DNA from: Stutzerimonas stutzeri
Lineage (GTDB): Bacteria > Pseudomonadota > Gammaproteobacteria > Pseudomonadales > Pseudomonadaceae
Assembly: GCF_018138085.1 (NCBI RefSeq)
Contig: NZ_CP073105.1
Coordinates: 3,720,001 to 3,784,000, forward strand
DNA: 64,000 nt
Direction: 5' to 3'
Each line of letters starts with the position of its first letter. The first letter of the stretch is position 1. A model generated the notes under the pieces. The model ran no database searches. It had not been told where the DNA came from and was given only the letters and a program-made list of their open reading frames with translations. The position numbers were made by a program, and so were the translations under genes. Positions 1 to 7,951 of the stretch are shown in pieces.

Positions 1-123
1 GGGAGTAGTCTCCGGCGAGCGCGCTGCTCGCCCGGCCTGCATCAACATACTTGGTCCACAGACCATGGTGCATGCGACCCGCGCAACCGGCCTCGTCGGC
101 TCGCGCTCGGTTTGACAAGACCC
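1..123 (+). promoter_or_regulatory. yybP-ykoY manganese riboswitch (5' edge cut)
   Basis: The first 123 bases carry the conserved parts of the yybP-ykoY aptamer in order: GGGAGTAGTC at the window edge, the TCAACATACT loop segment near 43-52, GCATGCGACCC near 70-80, and the closing CGGTTTGACAAGACC near 108-122. This family binds Mn2+ and usually turns on Mn export genes. The gene that follows about 80 bases later is a GDT1-type exporter, which is one of the classes of gene this riboswitch normally controls. One or more bases of the closing stem lie left of the window. I did not fold it, so the expression platform (terminator or RBS sequestration) is not determined. Confidence 0.85.
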
Positions 124-204
124 ATGACACGTACACCTGACCCGGGGCGGGCAGGCAGTGCGTGTCATGGTGATTCTGTCGACCCGCCCCTGCAAGGAAG
201 TCCT

Positions 205-792
205 TTGGAATCGTTCTACATCCCCACCCTGATCGTTGCGCTTGCCGAAATCGGCGACAAGACTCAGCTGCTCGCCCTGCTGCTGGCGGCCCGCTATCGG
301 CGTCCGTTGCCGATCATCTGGGGCATCGTCGTCGCCACACTGGCCAATCACGCGGCTGCGGGCGCGGTGGGCAACTGGGTGTCGTCGCTGGTCTCTCCCA
401 GCGTTCTTAGCTGGATTCTGGCCGCCTCGTTCGCCGCCGTGGCGCTGTGGACGCTGGTCCCCGACAAGCTCGAAGAAGACGAAGCATCGCGTGGCCGCCG
501 CTTCGGCCCCTTCGTCGCGACCCTGATCGCCTTCTTCCTCGCGGAGATGGGTGACAAGACGCAGGTCGCCACCGTCATGCTCGCGGCGCAATACCCCGAC
601 TTCATGCTGGTCATCATCGGCACGACGCTGGGTATGCTGATCGCCAACGTACCGGTCGTGCTGGCCGGCAATTTCGCCGCCGACCGCATGCCGCTCACGC
701 TGATCCGGCGGATCGCTGCGATCGGCTTCGCCGCCCTCGCCCTGTATGCCGTGTACCAGGCGTTGCAGCTGAGCGGCACGCTTCCAGTCTGA
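205..792 (+). CDS. GDT1/TMEM165 (UPF0016) family Mn2+ exporter
   Basis: Small inner-membrane protein of the GDT1/UPF0016 family, whose bacterial members export Mn2+. The two family signature motifs are visible, EIGDKT at residues 15-20 and EMGDKT at 114-119, each in a hydrophobic helix. The six-helix pseudo-symmetric layout has an acidic linker (KLEEDEASR) near residue 89. I place the start at a TTG at 205 because AAGGAAG lies just upstream and the protein (195 aa) then matches the family; upstream in-frame ATGs add a non-homologous tail. It sits directly behind a yybP-ykoY riboswitch, so expression is probably induced by excess Mn2+. Confidence 0.88.
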   Translation: MESFYIPTLIVALAEIGDKTQLLALLLAARYRRPLPIIWGIVVATLANHAAAGAVGNWVSSLVSPSVLSWILAASFAAVALWTLVPDKLEEDEASRGRRFGPFVATLIAFFLAEMGDKTQVATVMLAAQYPDFMLVIIGTTLGMLIANVPVVLAGNFAADRMPLTLIRRIAAIGFAALALYAVYQALQLSGTLPV

Positions 793-877
793 TACACAGC
801 GCAAATTGCCACTTTCCCGGTGCTGTTAGAGTGCGCTTTCCACCGCATTCTGGCGGCACTCGAGGGGAGCAGGCGGC

Positions 878-1321
878 ATGTCACCGGATGAACGAAAACG
901 GCGGGTTCGGCAGCACATCGACCTGAGCTGGAGCAAGGGTCGACTGGCGCTGGCCGAACAGCTGCAGAGCCGATATTTCAGTTACAAGAGCTCATTCGTC
1001 GCGCAGCCGGTCAACAGTGCGGGCTTCGGCCTGATCGTGCGGGAAATTCGCCAGGCGATGCCCGACCTGGAAGTGGTGGTGGACGATTGCCTCAGCGACG
1101 GCAACCGCGTGGTGACCTCGAGCACCCTGTTCGGCACCCTGGTGAAGCCGGCGTTCGGTCATCCCCCGACCGGCAAGATCCTCACGGTCGCCGCGATGTC
1201 GATCTGGACGCTCAACCCTGGCGGCGACATCGAGGAAATCAATACGCTGTTCGATCTGGAAAGCGCCCGCAAACAGCTGGGCATGGATACCCCCATTCCG
1301 GTCACGCTGCCGCCGACCTGA
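878..1321 (+). CDS. SnoaL-like / ester cyclase family protein
   Basis: 147-aa soluble protein with the look of the SnoaL-like branch of the NTF2 fold: an N-terminal helix, a segment with alternating hydrophobic strands, and a C-terminal I-x-E-I-x-x-L-F-D element (EEINTLFDLESARKQLG) typical of these proteins. A purine-rich GAGGGGAG lies upstream of the ATG. It follows the exporter gene by about 85 bases on the same strand. Family members include polyketide cyclases and many proteins of unknown substrate, so no reaction can be assigned. Confidence 0.6.
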   Translation: MSPDERKRRVRQHIDLSWSKGRLALAEQLQSRYFSYKSSFVAQPVNSAGFGLIVREIRQAMPDLEVVVDDCLSDGNRVVTSSTLFGTLVKPAFGHPPTGKILTVAAMSIWTLNPGGDIEEINTLFDLESARKQLGMDTPIPVTLPPT

Positions 1322-1344
1322 GCGGACGGCAGCAGCGCTCGGCC

Positions 1345-2154
1345 TCAGCGGTTCTGCTGATACAGCGGCATCACCTTCGGGATGGCGGCCTGCAATGCCT
1401 GCGTACGGCTGCTCGATGAAGGGTGGGTGCTGAGAAACTCCGGTGGCGCCGAACCGCCAGCCGCAGCCATCTTCTCCCAGAGGCTGATCGCCGCGCTCGG
1501 GTTGTAGCCGGCGCGGGCGGCCAGCTCCAGTCCGATCAGATCGGCCTCGTTCTCATTGTTGCGACTGTTGGGCAGCGTCATCAGATACTCGACGCCCATG
1601 TTGGCCAGCTGCAGACTGCCGTCTCCGACGCCGAAGGCCGAACCGATCTGCGTCGCCATCTGCACACCGTAGGCCTTGGACATTGCCTCACGACCATGCT
1701 CTCGCAGCGCGTGGGCGATTTCATGGCCCATGACTGCGGCGATCTCGTCATCGGACAGCTTCAGCTTCTCGATCAGCCCCGTATAGAAGATGATCTTGCC
1801 GCCCGGCCCACAGTTGGCGTTCAGTTCCGGGCTGTCGATCACGTTGACTTCCCAGTTCCACTGCGCCGCATCCGGACGGAAAGCCGGCACCTCGGCAATC
1901 AGTCGCTGGGCAATGGTGTTGACGCGCTTGCTCACAGCGCTGCTCTTTTCCAGCACACCTTTCTTCGACGCCTCGCTGAGCGTTTGCTGGTAGGACTGGG
2001 CGTACATCTGATTGACCTGCTCGGTCGACAGCATGCTGAACATGTACTGTTTGCGGTCGACCCCGACTGCGCCGCCACTGGTGGTGTTGGTCGCCTGGCA
2101 ACCGACGAGCGCTGAGGCCGTCAGCAGAAACACTAATGAATGCGGCTTGAACAT
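1345..2154 (-). CDS. M48 family metalloprotease, lipoprotein
   Basis: 269-aa lipoprotein protease of the M48 (HtpX/LoiP/BepA-like) family. The start at 2154 gives a signal peptide ending in the lipobox LVGC, with Cys19 as the lipidated residue; the longer reading adds an arginine-rich tail without signal character. The zinc-binding motif HEIAH is at residues 144-148, and the glutamate third ligand lies in NENEADLIGLELAARAG about 60 residues later. Relatives work in the periplasm on misfolded outer-membrane proteins. It is convergent with the SnoaL-like gene and is not clearly part of an operon. Confidence 0.88.
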   Translation of the reverse strand: MFKPHSLVFLLTASALVGCQATNTTSGGAVGVDRKQYMFSMLSTEQVNQMYAQSYQQTLSEASKKGVLEKSSAVSKRVNTIAQRLIAEVPAFRPDAAQWNWEVNVIDSPELNANCGPGGKIIFYTGLIEKLKLSDDEIAAVMGHEIAHALREHGREAMSKAYGVQMATQIGSAFGVGDGSLQLANMGVEYLMTLPNSRNNENEADLIGLELAARAGYNPSAAISLWEKMAAAGGSAPPEFLSTHPSSSSRTQALQAAIPKVMPLYQQNR

Positions 2155-2251
2155 GTCGCGTCTCCCATGAATTCTGCGCCGTATGCTAGAGCGAGCCCGC
2201 GCGCCGGGCAACCGGCGGCTACCTGCGCTCAGGCGAGCGCGCGATCATCAC

Positions 2252-2872
2252 CTAGTTCGCCGGCGTCAGGCATTCCGGCGCGTCCAGCTTGGGATCGTTG
2301 ACGAGGGTTGCCAAGGGGCGTTCACGCAGCCCCGGTTGCGGTGCGGTCAGCAGCGCCTGCAGCACATCGACAGGCGTATGCGGATCGAGCCAGGCCGTCA
2401 TGCCCGCCTGATCGAGCAACAAGGGGCGGCGCTGGTTCGCCGCCGGCAGGGTCACGACGGCCGCGCTGAGATAGGTATGTCCCTGGACCGGATAGGCCTC
2501 CCAGAGCGCGGCGAAGTAGATCAGCGAGTCCGCGCCGGTCATCCAGTACGGCCGCTTGCGTGCGGTGCCCCGCCACTCGTAGAAGCCATTGGCAGGCAGG
2601 ACGCCACGACGCAAGCGAAAGGCATCGCGAAACATCGGCTGTTCGGCCAGCGTCTCGGCACGCGCCTGGGCCGGTGTGCAGGTGAAATCAGTGAGCCAGG
2701 CCGGCGTCAGACCCCAACGGACACTGCTGAGCTGCAGCTCGTCGTCGACCTGCCGCAGCAGCAACACCGAGGCGCCGGGCGCCAGGCTCCAGTGCGGTTG
2801 CTGGTCAGCGGGGAATCCGGATAACGCGGCGAATGCCGGGCTCCAGCGAAACAGGGCATAGCGGCCACACAT
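2252..2872 (-). CDS. SRAP domain (YedK/HMCES-like) protein, atypical active site
   Basis: 206-aa SRAP protein. The family crosslinks its N-terminal cysteine to abasic sites in single-stranded DNA; the start at 2872 gives Met-Cys-Gly-Arg-Tyr, so Cys2 becomes the N-terminus after Met removal. The conserved RWGLTPAW (residues 52-59) and NGFYEW (95-100, with Glu99) are present. Two usual residues look altered: the NARAET motif reads QARAET (Gln69), and the HDRRPLVL-type segment is shortened to NQRRPLLL (Asn146 where His is expected). It may be a divergent Pseudomonas paralogue with changed chemistry. Placement of these residues is by eye. Confidence 0.85.
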   Translation of the reverse strand: MCGRYALFRWSPAFAALSGFPADQQPHWSLAPGASVLLLRQVDDELQLSSVRWGLTPAWLTDFTCTPAQARAETLAEQPMFRDAFRLRRGVLPANGFYEWRGTARKRPYWMTGADSLIYFAALWEAYPVQGHTYLSAAVVTLPAANQRRPLLLDQAGMTAWLDPHTPVDVLQALLTAPQPGLRERPLATLVNDPKLDAPECLTPAN

Positions 2873-2941
2873 GGCAGAACTCGTAGACGGCGGATCGAAG
2901 GGGACGCCCATCGACGTCAGCGGCAGGCTCATCCGCCCATA

Positions 2942-3202
2942 TCAGCAGATGAGTTCGCCCGGATAGCTTTCCGGCTCGTCGCCGGGCAAAGGTTCGGCGC
3001 CATTGTACTCGGCGATCAACTCACGTGCGCGCCCGGCCTGCTCATCGGCGACCATCAGCCCGAGTAGACCGGCAGCCGGCAATTCGCCCACGGCACCGAT
3101 CAGATGGCGTCCGGTGAGGTACGCCTCGATGCCCTCAGCGGCCAGCATGCCGCGCAACATCTCCGCCTCGAGCAGATCGCGAGGCTCGTAAATGCGCTGC
3201 AT
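2942..3202 (-). CDS. DUF2007 domain protein (putative signal-transducing)
   Basis: 86-aa soluble protein. The opening MQRIYEPRDLLEAEMLRGML followed by an A-E-G-I-E-A-Y-L-x-G segment is the DUF2007 pattern, which has a ferredoxin-like fold and is labelled 'putative signal transducing protein'. The C-terminus is acidic. It is butted against the cysteine-rich gene upstream (3203-3385), with no gap, so the two are almost certainly co-transcribed and probably translationally coupled. Its biochemical role is not known. Confidence 0.8.
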   Translation of the reverse strand: MQRIYEPRDLLEAEMLRGMLAAEGIEAYLTGRHLIGAVGELPAAGLLGLMVADEQAGRARELIAEYNGAEPLPGDEPESYPGELIC

Positions 3203-3385
3203 CTACTCATCCTCCCTTAGCACGGCGAGCTGCCAGTCGACACCGTCGGTTTGCAGATCGAAAACGATCGGCCGACAACAGACCGGGCAGTCCTCGATGT
3301 AGCGCTGATCGCCGCCACTCAGATCGAGCATCGCCTCCACCCCCTCGCCGCAATAGGGGCATTGATAGTCCTGTGATTCCAGCAT
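3203..3385 (-). CDS. CPXCG-motif cysteine-rich small protein
   Basis: 60-aa protein with one CPYCG motif near the N-terminus (residues 9-13) and a CPVC motif near 34-37, together a four-cysteine rubredoxin-like zinc knuckle, with acidic residues between. This matches the 'CPXCG motif-containing cysteine-rich protein' family common in Pseudomonas. Its stop abuts the start of the DUF2007 gene, an arrangement conserved in related genomes as far as I recall. Function unknown; metal binding is inferred from the cysteines. Confidence 0.82.
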   Translation of the reverse strand: MLESQDYQCPYCGEGVEAMLDLSGGDQRYIEDCPVCCRPIVFDLQTDGVDWQLAVLREDE

Positions 3386-3575
3386 CAGCGTCTCCCACGT
3401 GACTTGCCGCTATAATCGCCCATCTGAGTCCTTTGACTTTCCGGCGAACGCTTCCCGTCGGAACGGCGTCGTTCGACGCTTGGGCGAGCCTCGCGCGTAT
3501 GACCGCGCCGAACTCGACGGCCTCATCTCCGACCCCACCTAGCGGGGCTATTAAGTTGTTTCCCTTACAGAGAGC

Positions 3576-4742
3576 ATGATGGACGAATTCGAAGCCATCC
3601 GACCCTATTCCGACACAGAAGTCCCTGCCGTCATGGCGCGTCTGTTCGCCGACCGGGAATTCCTCGATATCTTGGCGCATTTTCGCTTTCCGCGACTGGC
3701 CGGCCCGATGGGCTGGATGCTTAAACCTCTTATAGCGCAACGTCTACGACGCGAGTTCGCCAGTATTCACTCGGTCGACACGCTGCAAGCGCGGATCGAG
3801 ATGTACCTGGACCGCACCATCGAACGCGCCACCGACGGCATCACCTATTCCGGGCTGGACAAGTTGCAGCACGGTTGCGCCTATCTGTTCCTGGCCAACC
3901 ACCGCGATATCGTGATGGATCCGGCTTTCGTCAACTATGCGCTGTATCAGGCCAGAATGCGCACGCCGCGCATCGCCATCGGCGACAACTTGCTGCAGCG
4001 TCCCTTCGTCAGCGACCTGATGCGGCTGAACAAGAGCTTCATCGTGCGCCGCTCTGTGACCGGCAGACGCGAGAAGCTGGCGGCCTACCAGCTGCTGTCC
4101 GCCTACATCAACCACTCCATTCGCAACGACGGTGAATCGATCTGGATAGCCCAGGCCGAGGGCCGCGCCAAGGACGGCGACGATCGCACCGACTCGGCGA
4201 TCCTAAAAATGCTGCACATGAGCCGCAAGGACGAGCCTTTTGCCGAAGCACTGGCAGCGCTGCGGCCGACCCCGGTGTCGATCAGCTACGAATACGATCC
4301 GTGCGATCAGGCCAAGGCGCGCGAGCTCTATATCCGCGCCACGACCGGCACCTATACCAAGGCACCGGGTGAGGACGACACCAGCATCGCGCTGGGCATC
4401 ACCGGTTACAAAGGCCGTGTGCATGTCAGCTTCGGCACGCCGATCAGCGAGATTCCGGACGACCCCAAACAACTGGCCACGGAGATCGACCAGCAGATCC
4501 TCGGCGACTACCGGCTGTTTCCGGTCAATTACCTGGCGTATCGGATCTGGGACGGACGCGATCCGGCGCTGCCGGTACCCGAGCTTGCGCAGCTGTTCAG
4601 CCAGGAGGAGATCGGCCGAGCCGAAGCCGAATGGGGCAAGCGCCTGGCCGCCTGCCCGAGCGTGCAGCAGCCCTACCTGATCCAGCAATACGCCACACCG
4701 GTGCGCAACCAGCACCGACTGAAGGCTGGCTTGAGCCTCTGA
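3576..4742 (+). CDS. PlsC-like glycerolipid acyltransferase
   Basis: 388-aa protein of the 1-acyl-glycerol-3-phosphate acyltransferase superfamily. The catalytic region reads LANHRDIVMDPAF, with His109 and Asp115; this subfamily uses an NHRD-type variant rather than the plain HX4D of E. coli PlsC. A second block with RRSVTGRREK and AQAEGRAKDG (residues about 153-195) corresponds to the phosphate-binding and EGTR-like motifs. No clear membrane helix is seen apart from a weakly hydrophobic segment near residues 40-55. Tandem ATGs at 3576 and 3579 make the start ambiguous by one codon. The acceptor lipid is unknown. Confidence 0.8.
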   Translation: MMDEFEAIRPYSDTEVPAVMARLFADREFLDILAHFRFPRLAGPMGWMLKPLIAQRLRREFASIHSVDTLQARIEMYLDRTIERATDGITYSGLDKLQHGCAYLFLANHRDIVMDPAFVNYALYQARMRTPRIAIGDNLLQRPFVSDLMRLNKSFIVRRSVTGRREKLAAYQLLSAYINHSIRNDGESIWIAQAEGRAKDGDDRTDSAILKMLHMSRKDEPFAEALAALRPTPVSISYEYDPCDQAKARELYIRATTGTYTKAPGEDDTSIALGITGYKGRVHVSFGTPISEIPDDPKQLATEIDQQILGDYRLFPVNYLAYRIWDGRDPALPVPELAQLFSQEEIGRAEAEWGKRLAACPSVQQPYLIQQYATPVRNQHRLKAGLSL

Positions 4743-4764
4743 GCGTCAGCGCGGCCGTGGTGGC

Positions 4765-5040
4765 TCAGATCAGCTGGGTAAAGGAGGACAGCAGCCAGGC
4801 AATCGCCAGGCTGCTGAAGCCGATTCCGTAGAAGCATCGATCGATGCGCTGAGTCGCCATCGCGTAAGCCTGTCCGAACCTCGCTTCGCGGCGATCGACC
4901 GGCGCCAGTTGACTCGCCAGCTGCTGGCGCCAACGGGTAGCCAACAGCAACCAGGCGCCGCCGAGCGCGATCAGCAGCGCCATCGAATTGAGTAAAGGGC
5001 CAAGTCCGACAAGCCCAGCGATGTTGATCTGCAATGACAC
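4765..5040 (-). CDS. small inner-membrane protein, unknown function
   Basis: 91-aa protein with two predicted membrane helices, one near residues 6-32 (GLVGLGPLLNSMALLIALGG) and one at the C-terminus (FYGIGFSSLAIAWLLSSF), joined by a charged cytoplasmic-like segment rich in arginine and glutamine. I choose the GTG at 5040 because GGAGG lies five bases upstream; the longer ATG reading adds a tail with no ribosome-binding site. It is convergent with the acyltransferase gene. I do not recognise the family. Confidence 0.6.
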   Translation of the reverse strand: MSLQINIAGLVGLGPLLNSMALLIALGGAWLLLATRWRQQLASQLAPVDRREARFGQAYAMATQRIDRCFYGIGFSSLAIAWLLSSFTQLI

Positions 5041-5439
5041 CCGAACCTCCACAAGGCAGAAAAACCCGGGCCTTGGCACGGCCACGCGAGTGGCTGCGGA
5101 GTCTACCGAAGCGAGACGCCCCGTTCAGCACTTCCCGACCAAACGGACACCCACCGAGAGATGGCAATTTGCCGGGTATTTACGCCATTTATGCAGATAG
5201 GCCCCGTCTCGTTTGTTGACTTATAGTCCGCCGCAGCTTCACCCTCATCGTCTCGAACATCCGAAATAGAGCGTGCGCCTGGCTTGAGCCAGCAGGCGGG
5301 ACTGCCGTGGAGTCGAGCAAAAGGCGCTTGTCATCGCTGCGTCTGCGGCAGTCACGGCCTGCATGGCCCGCTTGCCGCTCTCGTAGAAGCCGCCACCTGC
5401 GAGCAGGCGTCAGTTACCGAGTATCAACAGGATCGAATA
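5041..5439. other. intergenic region, about 400 bases, no gene seen
   Basis: Divergent promoter space between the small membrane-protein gene and the DUF1329 gene. An AT-richer stretch near 5165-5225 (TATTTACGCCATTTATGC and TTGTTGACTTATAGTCC) is the likeliest promoter area. Open frames here are short, lack ribosome-binding sites and have the arginine-rich composition of out-of-frame reading. Confidence 0.4.
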
Positions 5440-6816
5440 ATGAACAAGAAGACGTTGAAGACGGGGGCACTCACACTCTCTTTGCTGGCAAGCGCATTGC
5501 TGGCCAACGGAGCCATGGCAGCCGTATCCGAGTCGGAAGCCGCCAAGCTGGGCGACAGCCTGACGCCGGTTGGCGCCGAGAAGGCAGGCAATGCGGCCGG
5601 CACCATCCCAGCCTGGACCGGCGGTCTGCCAACCGATGCTGCCGGTGTCAGCGAGGACGGTTTCGTCAATGATCCCTTCCCGGACGAGAAACCGAAATTC
5701 ACCATCACCGCGCAGAACTTCGAGCAATACAAGGACAACCTGAGCCCCGGCCAGATCGCCATGCTCAAGCGCTATCCGGATACCTACCGTCTGCCGGTCT
5801 TCGAAACCCACCGCAGCGCGGCGGTACCTCAGCGGATTTACGACGCGGCGAAGAAGAACGCCACCCAGACTAAGCTGGCTGGCGGCGGCAATGGGCTGGA
5901 AAACTTCGATACCGCCATCGCCTTCCCGATCCCTCAGAACGGTCTGGAAGTCGTCTGGAACCACATCACGCGCTACCGGGGCGGCTCGGCCCGTCGCGTC
6001 GTGGCACAGGCCACGCCACAGGTGAACGGCAGCTACAGCCTGGTCAAGTTCGTCGACGAGGTGGTCTATACCGACACCCTGCGTGACTACGACCCGCAGA
6101 AGCACGGCAATGTGCTGTTCTACTTCAAGCAGCAGGTCACCGAGCCGTCACGCCTGGCCGGCAACGTGCTGCTGGTTCACGAGACGCTCGACCAGGTGAA
6201 AGAGCCACGCATGGCGTGGATCTACAACGCCGGCCAGCGTCGGGTTCGCCGCGCCCCGCAGGTAGCTTACGACGGTCCGGGCACGGCAGCCGACGGGCTG
6301 CGCACCTCCGACAACCTGGACATGTTCAACGGCGCACCGGACCGCTATGACTGGAAGCTGGTGGGCAAGAAGGAAATGTACATTCCCTACAACGCCTATC
6401 GCCTGGATTCGCCGAAGCTGAAATATGACGACATCATCCGCGCCGGCCATATCAATCAGGACCTGACTCGCTACGAACTGCATCGGGTTTGGGAAGTCGA
6501 GGCGACGCTCAAGACCGGCGAACGACACATCTACGCCAAGCGTCATTTCTTCATCGACGAGGATACCTGGCAGGCTGCGGTCATCGATCACTACGATGGT
6601 CGCAACACGCTGTGGCGCGTGGCCGAGGCGCACTCGGAGTACTTCTTCAACGTGCAGGTACCGCTGTATTCGATGGAAACCCTGTATGACCTGGTCTCCG
6701 GCCGCTACCTGGTGATGGGGATGAAGAACGAAGAGAAGAATCCGTACGTCTACAACTACGAAGCCAACTCCAATCAGTACACCCCGGCGGCGCTACGCAA
6801 CTCCGGCGTGCGTTGA
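5440..6816 (+). CDS. DUF1329 domain protein, exported
   Basis: 458-aa exported protein of the DUF1329 family. The start at 5440 gives a standard signal peptide (MNKKTLKTGALTLSLLASAL, cleaved after AMA near residue 28). Typical features follow: the VSESEAAKLGDSLTPVGAEKAGN opening, TIPAWTGG, and a C-terminal half rich in aromatic strands that resembles outer-membrane or LolA/LolB-type lipid-binding folds. In Pseudomonas this family usually sits beside DUF1302 genes in lipid or sterol use; here it stands alone and ends at a strong terminator. Function is not established. Confidence 0.82.
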   Translation: MNKKTLKTGALTLSLLASALLANGAMAAVSESEAAKLGDSLTPVGAEKAGNAAGTIPAWTGGLPTDAAGVSEDGFVNDPFPDEKPKFTITAQNFEQYKDNLSPGQIAMLKRYPDTYRLPVFETHRSAAVPQRIYDAAKKNATQTKLAGGGNGLENFDTAIAFPIPQNGLEVVWNHITRYRGGSARRVVAQATPQVNGSYSLVKFVDEVVYTDTLRDYDPQKHGNVLFYFKQQVTEPSRLAGNVLLVHETLDQVKEPRMAWIYNAGQRRVRRAPQVAYDGPGTAADGLRTSDNLDMFNGAPDRYDWKLVGKKEMYIPYNAYRLDSPKLKYDDIIRAGHINQDLTRYELHRVWEVEATLKTGERHIYAKRHFFIDEDTWQAAVIDHYDGRNTLWRVAEAHSEYFFNVQVPLYSMETLYDLVSGRYLVMGMKNEEKNPYVYNYEANSNQYTPAALRNSGVR

Positions 6817-6886
6817 TCCTCGAAGCAAGCCCTGCCCGCCGGGAGCGTGCTTTTCCCTCGGCGCAGCGAAGCCTCTGATGGCAAAT

Positions 6887-6914
6887 AAAAAACCCGCAGC
6901 GATGCGGGTTTTTT
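6887..6914. terminator. bidirectional intrinsic terminator
   Basis: AACCCGC and GCGGGTT form a seven-pair stem around a six-base loop, flanked by an A run on the left and a T run on the right. It can end the DUF1329 transcript on the plus strand and the yajG transcript on the minus strand. Confidence 0.88.
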
Positions 6915-6943
6915 GTGCAGCTAGCAGTTGCGCAGGTCGTGTA

Positions 6944-7528
6944 TTACTGGCCCAGCACCTGACCGATGTTCTGGTCGCGGAACACTCGGCTCAGCGCGTC
7001 ACTCAATACCTCGCTGACCAGTTTGGTGTTGGTCTGCTCGTTCGGTGCCATGCCGAACCGCTGGTCCAGCGACGCGCCGTAGCGTCCCGTGTAACGCCGC
7101 CCGCCGTTCTGCACCTCGATACGGAACGTCGCGCCGATGGTCGCTTCGGTGACATAGAGCCCTTCCTTCGGCGACTGGTACTTCAGCTCGGCCAGGGTCA
7201 AGGTCAACTGCGGAGCGTTGTAGGCATTGGGCGACGGGGTGAAACCAAGCAGGCGAACCGCGGCTTCGGCCTGCGCCTGCAGCTTGGGCACCACCTTTTC
7301 CTTCGGCACGATCACCGCGCTGGTTTCCGGATACAGGCCGCCTCGGGTGCCCAACGTCGTGGACGGACGGCCATCGACCACCCGCACCGATACCGGTTGT
7401 CCCTGGCCGACCGGGTTGATCGTGCCGGTGATCTTCGGAGTCGGATCGAGCTGTTGGGGGCTGTGGGCGCAACCGGCCAGCGCCAGTGCCGACACCGCGG
7501 CGAAGCTGAACAACAGGCGTCTCAGCAT
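6944..7528 (-). CDS. YajG family lipoprotein
   Basis: 194-aa lipoprotein. The start at 7528 gives MLRRLLFSFAAVSALALAGC, with the lipobox LAGC and Cys20 as the lipidated residue. The body matches YajG (DUF/Lipoprotein_16): a VRVVDGRPS segment, a GGLYPETSAVI block and a C-terminal conserved helix with NEQTNTKLVSEVLSDALSRV. YajG-type proteins are membrane-anchored periplasmic lipoproteins, in E. coli encoded near ampG. It is convergent with the DUF1329 gene and shares its terminator. Confidence 0.85.
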   Translation of the reverse strand: MLRRLLFSFAAVSALALAGCAHSPQQLDPTPKITGTINPVGQGQPVSVRVVDGRPSTTLGTRGGLYPETSAVIVPKEKVVPKLQAQAEAAVRLLGFTPSPNAYNAPQLTLTLAELKYQSPKEGLYVTEATIGATFRIEVQNGGRRYTGRYGASLDQRFGMAPNEQTNTKLVSEVLSDALSRVFRDQNIGQVLGQ

Positions 7529-7691
7529 GCTGTTTTTCTCCAGATGAGGGATGAATGGCGCGCAGTATAACCAGCACCGCAAGCGCCTGACAGCAGTCGC
7601 GCTAAAGACCCGTTCGGCACCGACAACGTTCCCTTCATCGAACGGTAACCACAGCGTGGGATAACGCCTCGACGTTCTCAGGAGTTATCTC

Positions 7692-7898
7692 ATGTCCTTG
7701 CTGACCAGGCTTTTTTCGCGGCCGGTGCGACGCCATTACGCGCTGCTCGACGAACAGCAACGCTGCCGCATGCTACTCACCGCCACCGAACGCCCAAATG
7801 GCGAACGCTGGGTGGAAATTGGCGAGGCAAGCCTTGGCATGCTCGGCCAGCCCCTGGCGCATGCGCCACGTCCCGACCTCACGTCCAACGCGGCATAA
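7692..7898 (+). CDS. small conserved hypothetical protein
   Basis: 68-aa protein beginning MSLLTRLFSRPVRRHYALLD, preceded by AGGAG eight bases before the ATG. It contains an E-R-W-V-E-I-G-E-A core and reads as a small soluble protein of the sort seen in several Pseudomonas genomes; codon use is normal for the window. It ends at a hairpin shared with mqo. I cannot assign a function. Confidence 0.65.
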   Translation: MSLLTRLFSRPVRRHYALLDEQQRCRMLLTATERPNGERWVEIGEASLGMLGQPLAHAPRPDLTSNAA

Positions 7899-7933
7899 AA
7901 AAACCGCGCGACCCGTGAGGGCGGCGCGGCTTT
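7897..7933. terminator. terminator between small gene and mqo
   Basis: CCGCGC (7904-7909) pairs with GCGCGG (7924-7929), with further pairing inside (ACCC/GGGC side). The seven-base A run at 7897-7903 is a T run on the minus strand, so it is a good terminator for mqo and a weaker one for the plus-strand gene. Confidence 0.65.
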
Positions 7934-7951
7934 CGACACCAGGAGCCAGGC

